Origin: Candidatus Latescibacterota bacterium
GTDB lineage: Bacteria; Latescibacterota; UBA2968; UBA8231
NCBI GenBank assembly: GCA_022827835.1
Contig: JAJEIO010000025.1
Coordinates: forward strand, 1 to 64,000
Reading direction: 5' to 3'
Length of the DNA stretch: 64,000 nt
Below the pieces are notes generated by a model. It was not told the origin of the DNA, made no database searches, and saw only the letters and a program-made list of their open reading frames with translations. This document shows positions 34,701-43,651 of the stretch, piece after piece. Numbering within the stretch: position 1 is the first letter of the stretch; each line of letters opens with the position of its first letter. A program made the translations under genes and the position numbers.

Positions 34701-36541
34701 CGACTGGGATTGTCGGGCTAGCCACAGGAGTTGCCGCGCTCGTGGTCTATGGGATGACGCTGTGCCCGACTGTGTACGTGGAGGGGAGTGGTGAGTTGAT
34801 CGGCGCGGCCTACAAATTGGGGACGGCGCATCCGACCGGGTATCCTCTGTTCTGCCTCAGCAGCCGCTTGCTGGCGCTGGTGCTGCCGTGGGTTAGTCCG
34901 GCTATGGCGATTAATGTCGCGTCGGCCCTGTTTGCCGCGGCCTGTTGTGGAACCTTGGCGGCCGTACTCTACGGGCGCGGGGTGCGGCCGGTGGTGGCTT
35001 TGGCCGCGGCCTTGGCACTGGCGTTTTCGCGCACCTTTTGGTCTCAAGCCGTCATCGCCGAAGTTTATGGTTTGGCCTTGTTGCTGGTGGTCTTGGTCCT
35101 AGCTCAAACCCTTAGAGCATGTGAGCACAAGGAGCCACGCCAAGTACTCCTCTTGGGCTGGCTCATGGGCTTGGGGCTGACGGCTCACTTGATGCAGGTG
35201 CTCATTTGGCCGGGTGTGGTCGCGGTCTTGGCTTGGCGCTGGCCCGCGCTGTGGCGTCGGCCCTTGTTGCTGGCACAGGGACTGCTTGCGGTACTGGGCG
35301 GGTATAGCTTGGTGGCGTACCTGCCGCTGCGCAATGGCCGGGGTGCGGGGTTTCACTGGGGACCGCTCGGCGACTTAGCGGCTCTGTGGCAGCACTTGAG
35401 CGGCGCGCTGTATCGCTCGTCGTTTTTTTCATTGCCCTTAGAGGGCATGCTGCTCAACGCCCAGCGCTGGCTAGAGCAGGCGGTAGGCGAGTTTCACTTC
35501 ACATTAGTGCCGTTGGTCGCTTGGGGTGGGTGGGCGGCTTGGCGGCGTGATCGCAGTGTATTTGTCTTGGTTGGAGGGGCGATCACCTGCAATTTGATCG
35601 CCGCGCTCAACTACCACCGCGATCCCAATGGCTTGCCAGTGTTTTACTTGCTCAGCATAGTGGGGTTGGTGGTGTGGTTGGGCATGGGATTGGATGCGTT
35701 GGCTAGCCGGGTGCGGCCGCTCGTCGCGGTGCCGCTCGCCGCGCTCGTCGTCGCCTTGGTGCTAACCGCGCACTACGAGGCATCTGATCGCAGCGAGAAT
35801 TGGATCGCCGATCGCTATGGCCGCGATATTCTCGCCGACTTACCCGAGGGCGCGATCCTGATTACCGAGGGGGACGATGCGGCCTTTGTGCTTGACTACC
35901 TGTTGCGGATAGAGGGCTTGCGCCCGGATGTGACCCTGTACAACCGCATGGGACGGGGGACAGATATACTCGTCTGGAGCGAATACGCGCTGACGCCGCT
36001 CAGGCGAGAGCAATTGCGCTGGCGGCGCGAGGCCGCATTGGCTCGGGGCGAACGGCCCCTTTTTTATTTAGTCCCGCGCCGCTCGCCGATTTCGGGGTGG
36101 GTGTTTGTGCCTGCGGGCTTGGTCTATCGCCTACAAGCACCCGACGATAGCACGGAGGCCGCCCCGCAGATCGAAATGGGCAATGCGTTGGCCGCGGACT
36201 TTTTCCGCGATCCGTGGGTGCGAAAGATCCAGAGCAATTATTATTTTATGGCCGGCGAGGAGCGCCTATGGACTGGGGATCAAGCTGGGGCGATGGCCGC
36301 GTACGAGCAGGCCGCGGCCACCGCGTTCGACTCGCGCACTACGCGCTTTAACGTGGCACTTAAGTTGTTTGAAATCGGCGAGTTGGATCGCGCTATGAGT
36401 CATGCGGCAGACGCGGCGGCCATCGACCCTTGGCAGCCTACGCCCTATCGCTTGATGGCGCGCATTGAGCAAGAACAGGGGCGCTATGACGAGGCGAGGC
36501 GCTGGCGGAAAAAAGCAGGGGAGTTGCTGCGGGTGCCTTGA
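34697..36541 (+). CDS. DUF2723 membrane protein (O-mannosyltransferase-like) with TPR tail
   Basis: A 614-residue GT-C-like membrane protein. Near the N-terminus lies the DUF2723 signature EGSGELIGAAYKLGTAHPTG, where an acidic residue precedes SGE. About ten membrane helices follow, then a soluble segment with GAILITEGDDAAFVLDYL and a TPR-like C-terminus (GDQAGAMAAYEQAAATAFD, YDEARRWRKKAGELL). The start is GTG at 34697 overlapping the YfhO stop by four bases. A protein-glycosylation role is inferred from family. Confidence 0.87.
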   Translation: MTTGIVGLATGVAALVVYGMTLCPTVYVEGSGELIGAAYKLGTAHPTGYPLFCLSSRLLALVLPWVSPAMAINVASALFAAACCGTLAAVLYGRGVRPVVALAAALALAFSRTFWSQAVIAEVYGLALLLVVLVLAQTLRACEHKEPRQVLLLGWLMGLGLTAHLMQVLIWPGVVAVLAWRWPALWRRPLLLAQGLLAVLGGYSLVAYLPLRNGRGAGFHWGPLGDLAALWQHLSGALYRSSFFSLPLEGMLLNAQRWLEQAVGEFHFTLVPLVAWGGWAAWRRDRSVFVLVGGAITCNLIAALNYHRDPNGLPVFYLLSIVGLVVWLGMGLDALASRVRPLVAVPLAALVVALVLTAHYEASDRSENWIADRYGRDILADLPEGAILITEGDDAAFVLDYLLRIEGLRPDVTLYNRMGRGTDILVWSEYALTPLRREQLRWRREAALARGERPLFYLVPRRSPISGWVFVPAGLVYRLQAPDDSTEAAPQIEMGNALAADFFRDPWVRKIQSNYYFMAGEERLWTGDQAGAMAAYEQAAATAFDSRTTRFNVALKLFEIGELDRAMSHAADAAAIDPWQPTPYRLMARIEQEQGRYDEARRWRKKAGELLRVP

Positions 36542-36596
36542 TAGAGTATTAAATAAAGTTACGGTCGCTTTCCCTTTTAAGCCGCTGAGGGTCGCT

Positions 36597-37061
36597 ATGG
36601 AAAAATTAAAACGCATACTCGATCCGAATAAGGTTGTCCTAAACCTCGCGGCGCAGCGCAATTTCGACGCCATTCGCGAATTGGCCACCGTGCTGTTGCA
36701 AGACGAGGTCGTGCCCGACCGGAAGCACTTGCTCGCGGCCTTGATTCGGCGCGAGCAACAGGCCTCCACCGGCATTGGCAAGGGCGTGGCCGTGCCCCAT
36801 GCACATGAGGATGGAATCCAGCGCCAGCTCTTGGCCATCGGCATCTCGCAGGCCGGAATTGACTTTAGCGCGCCCGATGGTCAACTCGTCCACATCATCG
36901 CGCTGTTGGTCACGCCCCTCAAACACCAAAAACAGCACATGGCGCTGCTGGCGGCCCTGTCGCAGCGCTTACAGCAAGAGAAAGTGCGCCAACGCTTGCA
37001 GCAAGCCGCTGATGCAGCCGAGATCGTCGATATTTTTACTGGCGATTCACCTCCCGGCTGA
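36597..37061 (+). CDS. Orphan PTS EIIA domain protein (fructose/nitrogen type)
   Basis: A 154-residue single-domain protein of the PTS EIIA-2 family (FruA/PtsN-like). The phosphorylatable His lies in GIGKGVAVPHAHEDG, and DGQLVHIIALLVTP is the usual core. An N-terminal part (DAIRELATVLLQDEVV) fits the fold. No EI, HPr, EIIB or EIIC is in the window, so a regulatory role like PtsN is likelier than sugar transport. The ATG at 36597 has TGAGGG upstream. It is 55 bases after DUF2723 and 16 bases before the helicase-nuclease operon. Confidence 0.88.
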   Translation: MEKLKRILDPNKVVLNLAAQRNFDAIRELATVLLQDEVVPDRKHLLAALIRREQQASTGIGKGVAVPHAHEDGIQRQLLAIGISQAGIDFSAPDGQLVHIIALLVTPLKHQKQHMALLAALSQRLQQEKVRQRLQQAADAAEIVDIFTGDSPPG

Positions 37062-37077
37062 GTGCAGCGCGAAAATC

Positions 37078-39153
37078 ATGGTTCCAGCATTCACTAGGGC
37101 GGTGCACGCCCCCCTATTCGAGCAGCATTCGTGCTTTCTCGCCGGGCCGCTCGTGGCGGGGCAGCGGCAGGCCCTGATTGAGCGACTGCGGGTTTTGCTC
37201 GCAGCCGGGGTGCCTGGGTACGCAATTTTGGTGCTGTTGCCCGACCGGGCGACCGCGCGGCGCTTTCGCCAAGCAGTTGATCGGCTCGACTTGGGCCCGT
37301 ACAGCAGCGTTGATCTACAGACGTACTACGGGCTAGCGAGTCGATTGGTGCGGCTGTTTTGGCCGTTGGTGGCTGGCAAGGTCGGCTTTGCTGCACCAGC
37401 GCGACCGCCGGTTTTCCTCAACTACGAGGCCGCCCAATACCTGATGGGACAGGTGGTGGAGCCGCTACTCGCCGAGGGCTATTTCGAGGGGCTGTACCTG
37501 CGGCCCCAGCGCATTCTCTCCCAATTGCTCGACAATTTGAACAAGGCGGCTGTAGCAGATTTTGCGCTCGCGGAGGTGGCACCGCGCCTGAGTCGTGCTT
37601 GGGCTGGGGAAGAGCAGCGGCTGCGCGTGTACGAACAGGTGCAGACGTGCATTGACCGCTACCGCAGCCACTGTCTGCGGCACGGGTTGCTCGACGCATC
37701 GCTGGTCTTTGAGGTCTGCAATCGCCACCTGATCGCGCAGGAAGAATTCTGGCGTTACTTCACTGAGCGCTATCGCCACCTCTTGGTTGACTCGGCCGAG
37801 GAACTGGTGCCGGTGGCCGGCGATCTGGTGGGGAGACTCTTGCCGCAATGCGACTCGGCCCTATTGGGTGGGGACGCGCAAGCTGGCTTCCGCATCTTTT
37901 TGGGTGTTGATGCGCCCGGTGCCACCGAGCTACAGCAGCAATGCAAGGAGATGATTGCCGCGGCACCAGAGGCATGTGCCAGCCGGGATATGGTGGCTTT
38001 TGCCGACCGCCTTGGCGCGAAGTTAGGACAAGCAACCGACGGAGGCTCGGAAGGATTACCGCGGCAGGCGGTGGTGGATGTGGTGCAGACCCGCTACCGG
38101 GGGCAGATGATCGAGGCCGTGGCCCGGCGGATCGTCCAGAAGATCGCCGAGGGCGTGGCCCCAGGCGAAATCGCGGTCGTGGCTCCACACGCCGACGGGG
38201 TGTTGCGCTTTCTCTTGTCCGAGACTTTTCGCGCCGCCGACATTCCCTTTGCGATCGTGCGGCGCTACGAGACGCTGCGCGAAGAGCCGGTGGTGCGAGC
38301 CTGTCTGGCGCTGGCCATTCTCGCCCACCCCGATTGGGGATTGCGACTGTCGCTCTTCGATTTGTCTGGGGCGTTGGAGCGGGCGCTCAAGCCCCTCGAC
38401 CGGCTGCGGGCCGAATTGATGGCGCGGCACTTGTACGATCCGCGTTTGGGGCAACTTAAACCCGCGAGCGAGTTGAATGCTACTATGGAAGAGCGGCTAG
38501 GCCGGGCTGCGCTCGCTCGCTATGAAGTGCTGCGCACTTGGATCGAAGCGTATCGCAGCGGCGCGGCCGACCCTTGGGACCACTTTTTGCGCCGGCTCTT
38601 CGGAGAGGTGCTATCTCATGCTGCGCTGGAGCCTGAAGACGCTGAGGTGTACAGCAAACTGATCGCCTCGGCGGCCTCTTTTCGCGAGGTAGCTCCGGCC
38701 ATGGCGCTAGCGGGCGCGGCGGTTGGCCAGCGCTACGTCGAGATGATAGGGGCCGGGGTCGTCGCCGCCCAATATCTGACCGATGTCGATCTCGACGAGG
38801 CCCCTGAGTCCATTGCCCTCGTCGCGCCGGTCTATACCTATTTGCTCTCTGGCCACGTGGCGCGCTATCAGTTCTGGCTGGACATTGGCTCGGCCAACTG
38901 GTGGGAACCGCTACACCAGCCCTTGACCAACCACTACGTGCTGACCCGGCGCTGGAACTCGGAAGACCGCTGGACCGACGCGGTGGATTACTCGATCCGC
39001 AACCGCAACCTCTATCGCTTGGTGAGGGGCTTGTGCCTGCGCTGCCGCGATGGGATTTACCTCTGCGCCAGCGAGTCGGAAGGCCACGGCTCGGCGCAGG
39101 ACGGGCCGCTGATGATGGCGGTGCAGCAGGTACTACAGGAGGATCGCGGGTGA
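37078..39153 (+). CDS. AddB-like degenerate UvrD-family helicase subunit
   Basis: A 691-residue protein with UvrD-fold hallmarks but missing catalytic motifs. The Walker A position reads AGPLVAGQRQAL instead of GxGKT, and the Walker B position reads LLVDSAEELVPV instead of DEAQD. The second half has UvrD-C-like sequence (GVAPGEIAVVAPHADGVLRF, DIPFAIVRRYETLREEPVVR) and ends with RYQFWLDIGSANWWEPLHQP. No nuclease motif is seen. The next two genes overlap it in series and supply an active helicase and a nuclease, so this looks like the structural (AddB/RecC-like) subunit of a recombination complex. The ATG at 37078 is the first plausible start after EIIA. Confidence 0.72.
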   Translation: MVPAFTRAVHAPLFEQHSCFLAGPLVAGQRQALIERLRVLLAAGVPGYAILVLLPDRATARRFRQAVDRLDLGPYSSVDLQTYYGLASRLVRLFWPLVAGKVGFAAPARPPVFLNYEAAQYLMGQVVEPLLAEGYFEGLYLRPQRILSQLLDNLNKAAVADFALAEVAPRLSRAWAGEEQRLRVYEQVQTCIDRYRSHCLRHGLLDASLVFEVCNRHLIAQEEFWRYFTERYRHLLVDSAEELVPVAGDLVGRLLPQCDSALLGGDAQAGFRIFLGVDAPGATELQQQCKEMIAAAPEACASRDMVAFADRLGAKLGQATDGGSEGLPRQAVVDVVQTRYRGQMIEAVARRIVQKIAEGVAPGEIAVVAPHADGVLRFLLSETFRAADIPFAIVRRYETLREEPVVRACLALAILAHPDWGLRLSLFDLSGALERALKPLDRLRAELMARHLYDPRLGQLKPASELNATMEERLGRAALARYEVLRTWIEAYRSGAADPWDHFLRRLFGEVLSHAALEPEDAEVYSKLIASAASFREVAPAMALAGAAVGQRYVEMIGAGVVAAQYLTDVDLDEAPESIALVAPVYTYLLSGHVARYQFWLDIGSANWWEPLHQPLTNHYVLTRRWNSEDRWTDAVDYSIRNRNLYRLVRGLCLRCRDGIYLCASESEGHGSAQDGPLMMAVQQVLQEDRG

Positions 39154-41351
39154 GGTTTGAGCCGCGCGCGGGACAGCGCGAGATCTTGGCTTACCAAGGT
39201 GGTCTGCTAGGCGTGTCGGCCGTGCCCGGCAGCGGTAAGACCACCGCGATTGTCGCCTTGGCGACTCGGCTGATCGCCGAAAGGCGCGCCGAGGGGGGGC
39301 AGGTGCTTATCGTAACCTATCAAAACGCGGCTGTGGATAATGTCCGCGCTCGGATCGGCCAGCGCTTACAAGAGATGGACATGCTCTCGGTCGGTTACGA
39401 CGTGCGGACTTTGCACAGTTTGGCCTATAGCATCGTCCAAGCCAATCCTGGGCTGGTGGGGGCTGTGGCCGAATTTACGGTCCTCGACGAGCGCGCCAGC
39501 GAGGGCTTGCTCGACAAGGCGGTGCGGACCTGGAACGACGACAACAAAGGGGTGTGGGGCCGGTTGGGGCCTGGGGAGTACGTTGATCAGCAGTGGGAGC
39601 AGGAGTGGCGCGACATTGCGCGGAAGGTTTCCCGCACGGTCATCACCACGGCCAAGAACCGTCGGCTGCGGGCCGAGGATCTCTTGGCGCGGATCGGCGG
39701 CCAGGAGGACAGAAACCAATTTCTGCGGATCGGCGCGGAAATCTACCGGCTCTACCAGCAGCAAGTCGAAACCATCGGCGGCCTCGATTTCGACGACTTG
39801 GTGTGGATGGCTGTAGAGATGTTGCAGCAGTACCCGGATTTGTGCAGCCGTTATCGGCGGCGTTGGCCCTTTGTCTTGGAGGACGAGGCGCAAGACAGCG
39901 TTCCCTTGCAGGAGGAGCTGATCGCGCTGTTGGCGGGGCCGGGCGGCAATTGGATCCGGGTTGGCGACCCCAATCAGGCGATTATGAGCACCTTCACCGC
40001 GGCTGATCCGCGCTATTTGCGCGACTTCTTGGAGCGCGCAGACGTCGCGGTCGCAGAGATGACGATCTCTGGCCGCTGCGCTCCCAAGATCATGGATTTG
40101 GCCAACTTTTTGGTCGAGTGGGCCGCGGTCGAACACCCACTGGTAGAGGTGCGCCAGCGCGCTTTCCGACTCCAGCAGATGCAGCCCACCGACCGCGGCG
40201 ACCCCCAGCAAAACCCCTCGGACGCAGACAGCATTATATGGTTCCGAGAATACAATAACCGCCACGATGAATTCGACAGCATTGCGCGCCGGGCCAAAGG
40301 CTTTGCCGAGGGCAATCCGAGCTTGACGGTAGCGGTGCTAGTGCCGACCAACCGCATTGGCTACGACATGGCCGAGCGCTTGCGCCAAGCCGGAGCGGAC
40401 TTCGACGAGGTGTTGCAAAGCCCGCGCTCGGCGCGGCGGGTGGGTGAGGCTCTGTGCACAGTGTTAGATTTTATAGCTGATCCTTTGGGGCGCAATCAGT
40501 TAGAGAGATCCTATCGCGCTTTGGTCGGCTTTTGGCCCGGGCCGAGTGGGCCGGGGAACGAGGAGGCTGTGGCCATGTTGTTGCGCAGTTGCTATCGGCC
40601 CGAAGCACTGCTCTATCCAGAAGCCGGTCAGCGCATGGAAGCGGCTTTACCCCCGGTGGATCATATCGAGCCGCAGGATTTGGAAGCTATTGACCTCCTG
40701 TGTGGTTATCTGCGGCGCTGGCTGCGGGCAGTCGCGCTGCCGGTGGATCAGCTTTTGATGACGGTCGCCCAAGATTTGCTAGTAGAGGAAGTAGATATGG
40801 CGCGGGCGCAGCAACTGGCGATCTATGTGCGCATCCGCGCCGACCAAAACACAGACTGGCAGTTGCCCGAGTTAGTGCGCGAGTTGAGCGAGGCCGTGCA
40901 GGGCCGAGCGGGTGCGCTCGCCGAGGCCGAGGACGCATTGGCACCTCAGCCCGGGCGGATTTTTCTGACGACCATGCACAAGGCCAAGGGGATGGAGTGG
41001 GATCTAGTCTATGTCATGGGGGTTGATGGCGATTGGTTCCCCCACGACCTCGACGCGCGCTTTTTGGGCGAGTACGAATTCTTAGGCGGTGATCCCTGCG
41101 AGGATGCAAAGGCTGAGCTGCTGGACCTGCTCGGCGAAATCGGGTCGAGCCGGCTATCGGCCACCGATCGCTCCCACGCCGAGGTGATCGCCGAGCGGCT
41201 GCGGCTGCTCTACGTGGCCGTCACCCGCGCGCGGCGCTATTTGGTCCTGAGCTGGAGTCGCCAGATTCCGCGCGCTACGCGGATGCAGCCCGCGCCTATG
41301 GCCGAGGTGTTCCGCCAGTTGCAACTCTATTGTGAGCAGCAGAGCCGATGA
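39150..41351 (+). CDS. UvrD/AddA-type SF1 DNA helicase
   Basis: ATP-dependent 3'-5' DNA translocase, 733 residues. All SF1A motifs are visible: Q motif GQREILAY, Walker A SAVPGSGKTT, motif Ia VTYQNAAVDNVRARI, Walker B LEDEAQDSVPLQEE, motif III VGDPNQAIMS, motif V TMHKAKGMEWDLVYV and motif VI LLYVAVTRARRYLVLSW. It lacks a C-terminal nuclease, which is supplied by the next gene. The start is GTG at 39150 with AGGAGG at 39136-39142, overlapping the previous stop. It probably acts with both neighbours in DNA-end resection or plasmid/phage defence. Confidence 0.93.
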   Translation: MRFEPRAGQREILAYQGGLLGVSAVPGSGKTTAIVALATRLIAERRAEGGQVLIVTYQNAAVDNVRARIGQRLQEMDMLSVGYDVRTLHSLAYSIVQANPGLVGAVAEFTVLDERASEGLLDKAVRTWNDDNKGVWGRLGPGEYVDQQWEQEWRDIARKVSRTVITTAKNRRLRAEDLLARIGGQEDRNQFLRIGAEIYRLYQQQVETIGGLDFDDLVWMAVEMLQQYPDLCSRYRRRWPFVLEDEAQDSVPLQEELIALLAGPGGNWIRVGDPNQAIMSTFTAADPRYLRDFLERADVAVAEMTISGRCAPKIMDLANFLVEWAAVEHPLVEVRQRAFRLQQMQPTDRGDPQQNPSDADSIIWFREYNNRHDEFDSIARRAKGFAEGNPSLTVAVLVPTNRIGYDMAERLRQAGADFDEVLQSPRSARRVGEALCTVLDFIADPLGRNQLERSYRALVGFWPGPSGPGNEEAVAMLLRSCYRPEALLYPEAGQRMEAALPPVDHIEPQDLEAIDLLCGYLRRWLRAVALPVDQLLMTVAQDLLVEEVDMARAQQLAIYVRIRADQNTDWQLPELVRELSEAVQGRAGALAEAEDALAPQPGRIFLTTMHKAKGMEWDLVYVMGVDGDWFPHDLDARFLGEYEFLGGDPCEDAKAELLDLLGEIGSSRLSATDRSHAEVIAERLRLLYVAVTRARRYLVLSWSRQIPRATRMQPAPMAEVFRQLQLYCEQQSR

Positions 41352-42151
41352 TACCGCAGGGATTCAATTACAGCCAGAGTAGCCTGACGGTCTTTGAGCG
41401 CTGTCGGCGGCAGTTCTTGTTGCGCTATGTCGAGCGGTTGGCGTGGCCAGCGCCGCTGACCGACCAACTCGACGAGTGGGAGGCCGCAGCCGACCGGGGG
41501 AGGGCGTTCCATCAGTTCGTGTTGCAGGAGAGCTTGGGCATGGATGTGGAAGACGCAGTGCAGCGGAGCCGCGATCCACTGTTGGCCGCTTGGTGGCGCA
41601 ATTGGCGCGCGCAGCCGCCGGTTGTGCCCAAAGGGGCGATGTTCGGGGAAACCATGCTCTCTGTGCCTCTAGCCGGTCGGCGTCTCGTCGCCAAGTTCGA
41701 CCGCGTGGTTCTGGCCGACGATGGCCGCGCTTGGATATTCGACTGGAAGACTGGCCGCAAAAAGCCGGAGCAAGCCGTCTATGCCCAGAGTTGGCAGACG
41801 CTGGTCTATCGCTTTGTCTTGGTCGAGGCCGGCGCGGTCTTGAACGAGGGCCGTGTAATAGCACCTGACGATGTGACATTGGTCTATTGGCACGCGCAGT
41901 ACCCGCAGGCTTTGCAGCCGGTTGCCTATTCGGCCGCCGAGCACGAGCGGGCGCGTACGCTTTTGTCAGAGGTGATCACTACTATCGAGGCCCTACCAGA
42001 CGCGGATGCGTTCGCCAAGACCGACGACGAAGGCGAGTGCCAGCGCTGCGCATTTCACACCTATTGCAACCGGCCAGCGGCGCGGAGCGACGATTGGGAC
42101 ATCGACGAGGACGAGTTGGACTGGGAGCAGATTCCCGAAGCAGAGCTTTGA
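41348..42151 (+). CDS. Fe-S PD-(D/E)XK nuclease (RecB/Cas4-like)
   Basis: A 267-residue nuclease. Active-site residues are visible in VAKFDRVVL (motif II Asp) and WIFDWKTGRK (DxK with Lys). Four Cys for a 4Fe-4S cluster occur as FERCRR near residue 18 and CQRCAFHTYC near the C-terminus, the AddB/Cas4 spacing. An acidic tail (DWDIDEDELDWEQIPEAEL) follows. The ATG at 41348 overlaps the helicase stop by four bases. Together the three genes match the AddAB nuclease split into separate polypeptides. It is not accompanied by Cas1/Cas2 or a CRISPR array. Confidence 0.9.
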   Translation: MIPQGFNYSQSSLTVFERCRRQFLLRYVERLAWPAPLTDQLDEWEAAADRGRAFHQFVLQESLGMDVEDAVQRSRDPLLAAWWRNWRAQPPVVPKGAMFGETMLSVPLAGRRLVAKFDRVVLADDGRAWIFDWKTGRKKPEQAVYAQSWQTLVYRFVLVEAGAVLNEGRVIAPDDVTLVYWHAQYPQALQPVAYSAAEHERARTLLSEVITTIEALPDADAFAKTDDEGECQRCAFHTYCNRPAARSDDWDIDEDELDWEQIPEAEL

Positions 42152-42157
42152 CGCTGG

Positions 42158-43639
42158 TCAGCCCTTGAGTGCGCCGAGCTGGATGCCGCGCACGAAGAAC
42201 CGCTGGCCGAAAACAAAGAGCACGATCATCGGCAGCATCATCAGCACGCTCCCGGTCATCAACAGCGAGTAGTTGGTCCCCTGTGAAGAGTCGAAGTAGC
42301 GCAGGGCCACCGGCAGGACTCGCATGTGCTCGGAGTGAGTGACGATCAGCGGCCACGTAAAGGACTGCCAAGTGCCCATAAAGGAGAAGATCGAGAGGGT
42401 GATCAACGCCGGCTTGGACAGGGGCATGACGATGGTCCAGAAGGTCTTCCAGAGGTTGGCACCGTCGATTTCAGCGGCCTCCTCAAGCCCCCTAGGTAGC
42501 CCAGTCATAAACTGGCGCATCATAAAGGTGCCAAAAGCAGTGAACATGGCTGGGATGATGAGTGCTTGGAACGAGTCGAGCCAGCCAAGGCTTTTGAGAA
42601 TCACGTAATTGGGCAGCAAGGTGACGATCCCGGGGACCATCAAGGTGGCCAAGTAGAGCAAAAAGATGGCGTCGCGATAGCGCCATTCGAGGCGGGCAAA
42701 GGCAAAGCCAGCCATGGCCGAGGTCACCACTTGGCCGACCATCACGCAGACGGCGACAAAGAGACTGTTCCAGCCGTAGAGCGAAAACTTGATGTCTTTG
42801 TCGCGCAAAACCCGGATGTAATTGGACCACATGAAGCGCGGCTCGCTGATCTGCAACACGTCACTGCCGTACACGATGCGCAGTTCGTCCTCACTAGGGA
42901 AGCGGGCGTAGAGGACGTCGCCCCCGACTCTTTCCGTCAGTGGGTCGTCGTCGCTGCGGAGCAGGGGAAAGGCCGAGCGAAAGGGAATGGTGTTGCCGTC
43001 GGCGGCGAGAATCGGCTCTTTGGCTTGGACGTCCAAAACCGGATCCCCGACGCGATCCCAGGAAATGTCGCGGTAGGTGTAAGCCTCGCCGTTGGCGCGC
43101 AACAGTGGGGTGCCGTCGGCAAGCTCGACCGAGGCCGGCGGTAGCTGCTCGGCCGTGCGCCAGTTTTTGCGCTGCTGCACGAGCCGCTGCTGCCACTTGT
43201 CGCGCAGAGCTTCGGTCAGCAGCAGGGGATCACCATCGACGAGGACTGGGTTCCAGCGGTTTTTGTACACGGCAAGGCCGCCGCGCTCTTCGACGTTTTT
43301 GCCGGGAATGGGTTGGCCTTCTGGGTCGTAGATCAGGCGGCCCTGCTGATCGCGGATGGGGTCGCCGGGGGCACCGAGTATCACTGGGTTGCCGAGGGTG
43401 ATGCGGATTGGCTCGCCTTGAGCGTTGAGCAGCGGTTGACCATCGCGGGTCCGCAGCAGGTCGCCTTCGTTGCCGAGGCGCACCTCTTGCGGCCAGACAT
43501 GACTCTGGAAGACCTCGTTTTCGCTCTTGAGCGAGGTGAGCACCATCCACAGGAACGGCACGAGCGTGGTGAAGCCGAAGAGGACGAGCAGCCCGTGGCT
43601 TAGCGAGTGGATTGAGGTCGTTTGCGCAACTTTGGCCAT
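42158..43639 (-). CDS. Carbohydrate ABC permease (MalG-like) with large periplasmic insert
   Basis: Inner-membrane permease of the CUT1 sugar importer class, 493 residues against the usual 270-300. TM1 (HGLLVLFGFTTLVPFLWMV) is followed by about 200 residues before the remaining helices. This insert contains repeated xGxPLL/xGxPI units (DGQPLLNAQGEPIRI, GNPVILGAPGDPIRD, DGTPLLRANGEAYTYRD). The rest is standard: EAAEIDGANLWKTFWTIVMP is the ATPase-coupling EAA loop, and the protein ends VRGIQLGALKG. It lies 12 bases after the partner permease. No ATPase is present in the window. Confidence 0.88.
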   Translation of the reverse strand: MAKVAQTTSIHSLSHGLLVLFGFTTLVPFLWMVLTSLKSENEVFQSHVWPQEVRLGNEGDLLRTRDGQPLLNAQGEPIRITLGNPVILGAPGDPIRDQQGRLIYDPEGQPIPGKNVEERGGLAVYKNRWNPVLVDGDPLLLTEALRDKWQQRLVQQRKNWRTAEQLPPASVELADGTPLLRANGEAYTYRDISWDRVGDPVLDVQAKEPILAADGNTIPFRSAFPLLRSDDDPLTERVGGDVLYARFPSEDELRIVYGSDVLQISEPRFMWSNYIRVLRDKDIKFSLYGWNSLFVAVCVMVGQVVTSAMAGFAFARLEWRYRDAIFLLYLATLMVPGIVTLLPNYVILKSLGWLDSFQALIIPAMFTAFGTFMMRQFMTGLPRGLEEAAEIDGANLWKTFWTIVMPLSKPALITLSIFSFMGTWQSFTWPLIVTHSEHMRVLPVALRYFDSSQGTNYSLLMTGSVLMMLPMIVLFVFGQRFFVRGIQLGALKG

Positions 43640-43651
43640 GCGCCTTTCCCC

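Noticed and set aside
41348..42151. Cas4 of a CRISPR adaptation module
   Set aside because: The Fe-S nuclease motifs are shared with AddB; there is no cas1, cas2 or repeat array, and the gene overlaps a UvrD helicase.
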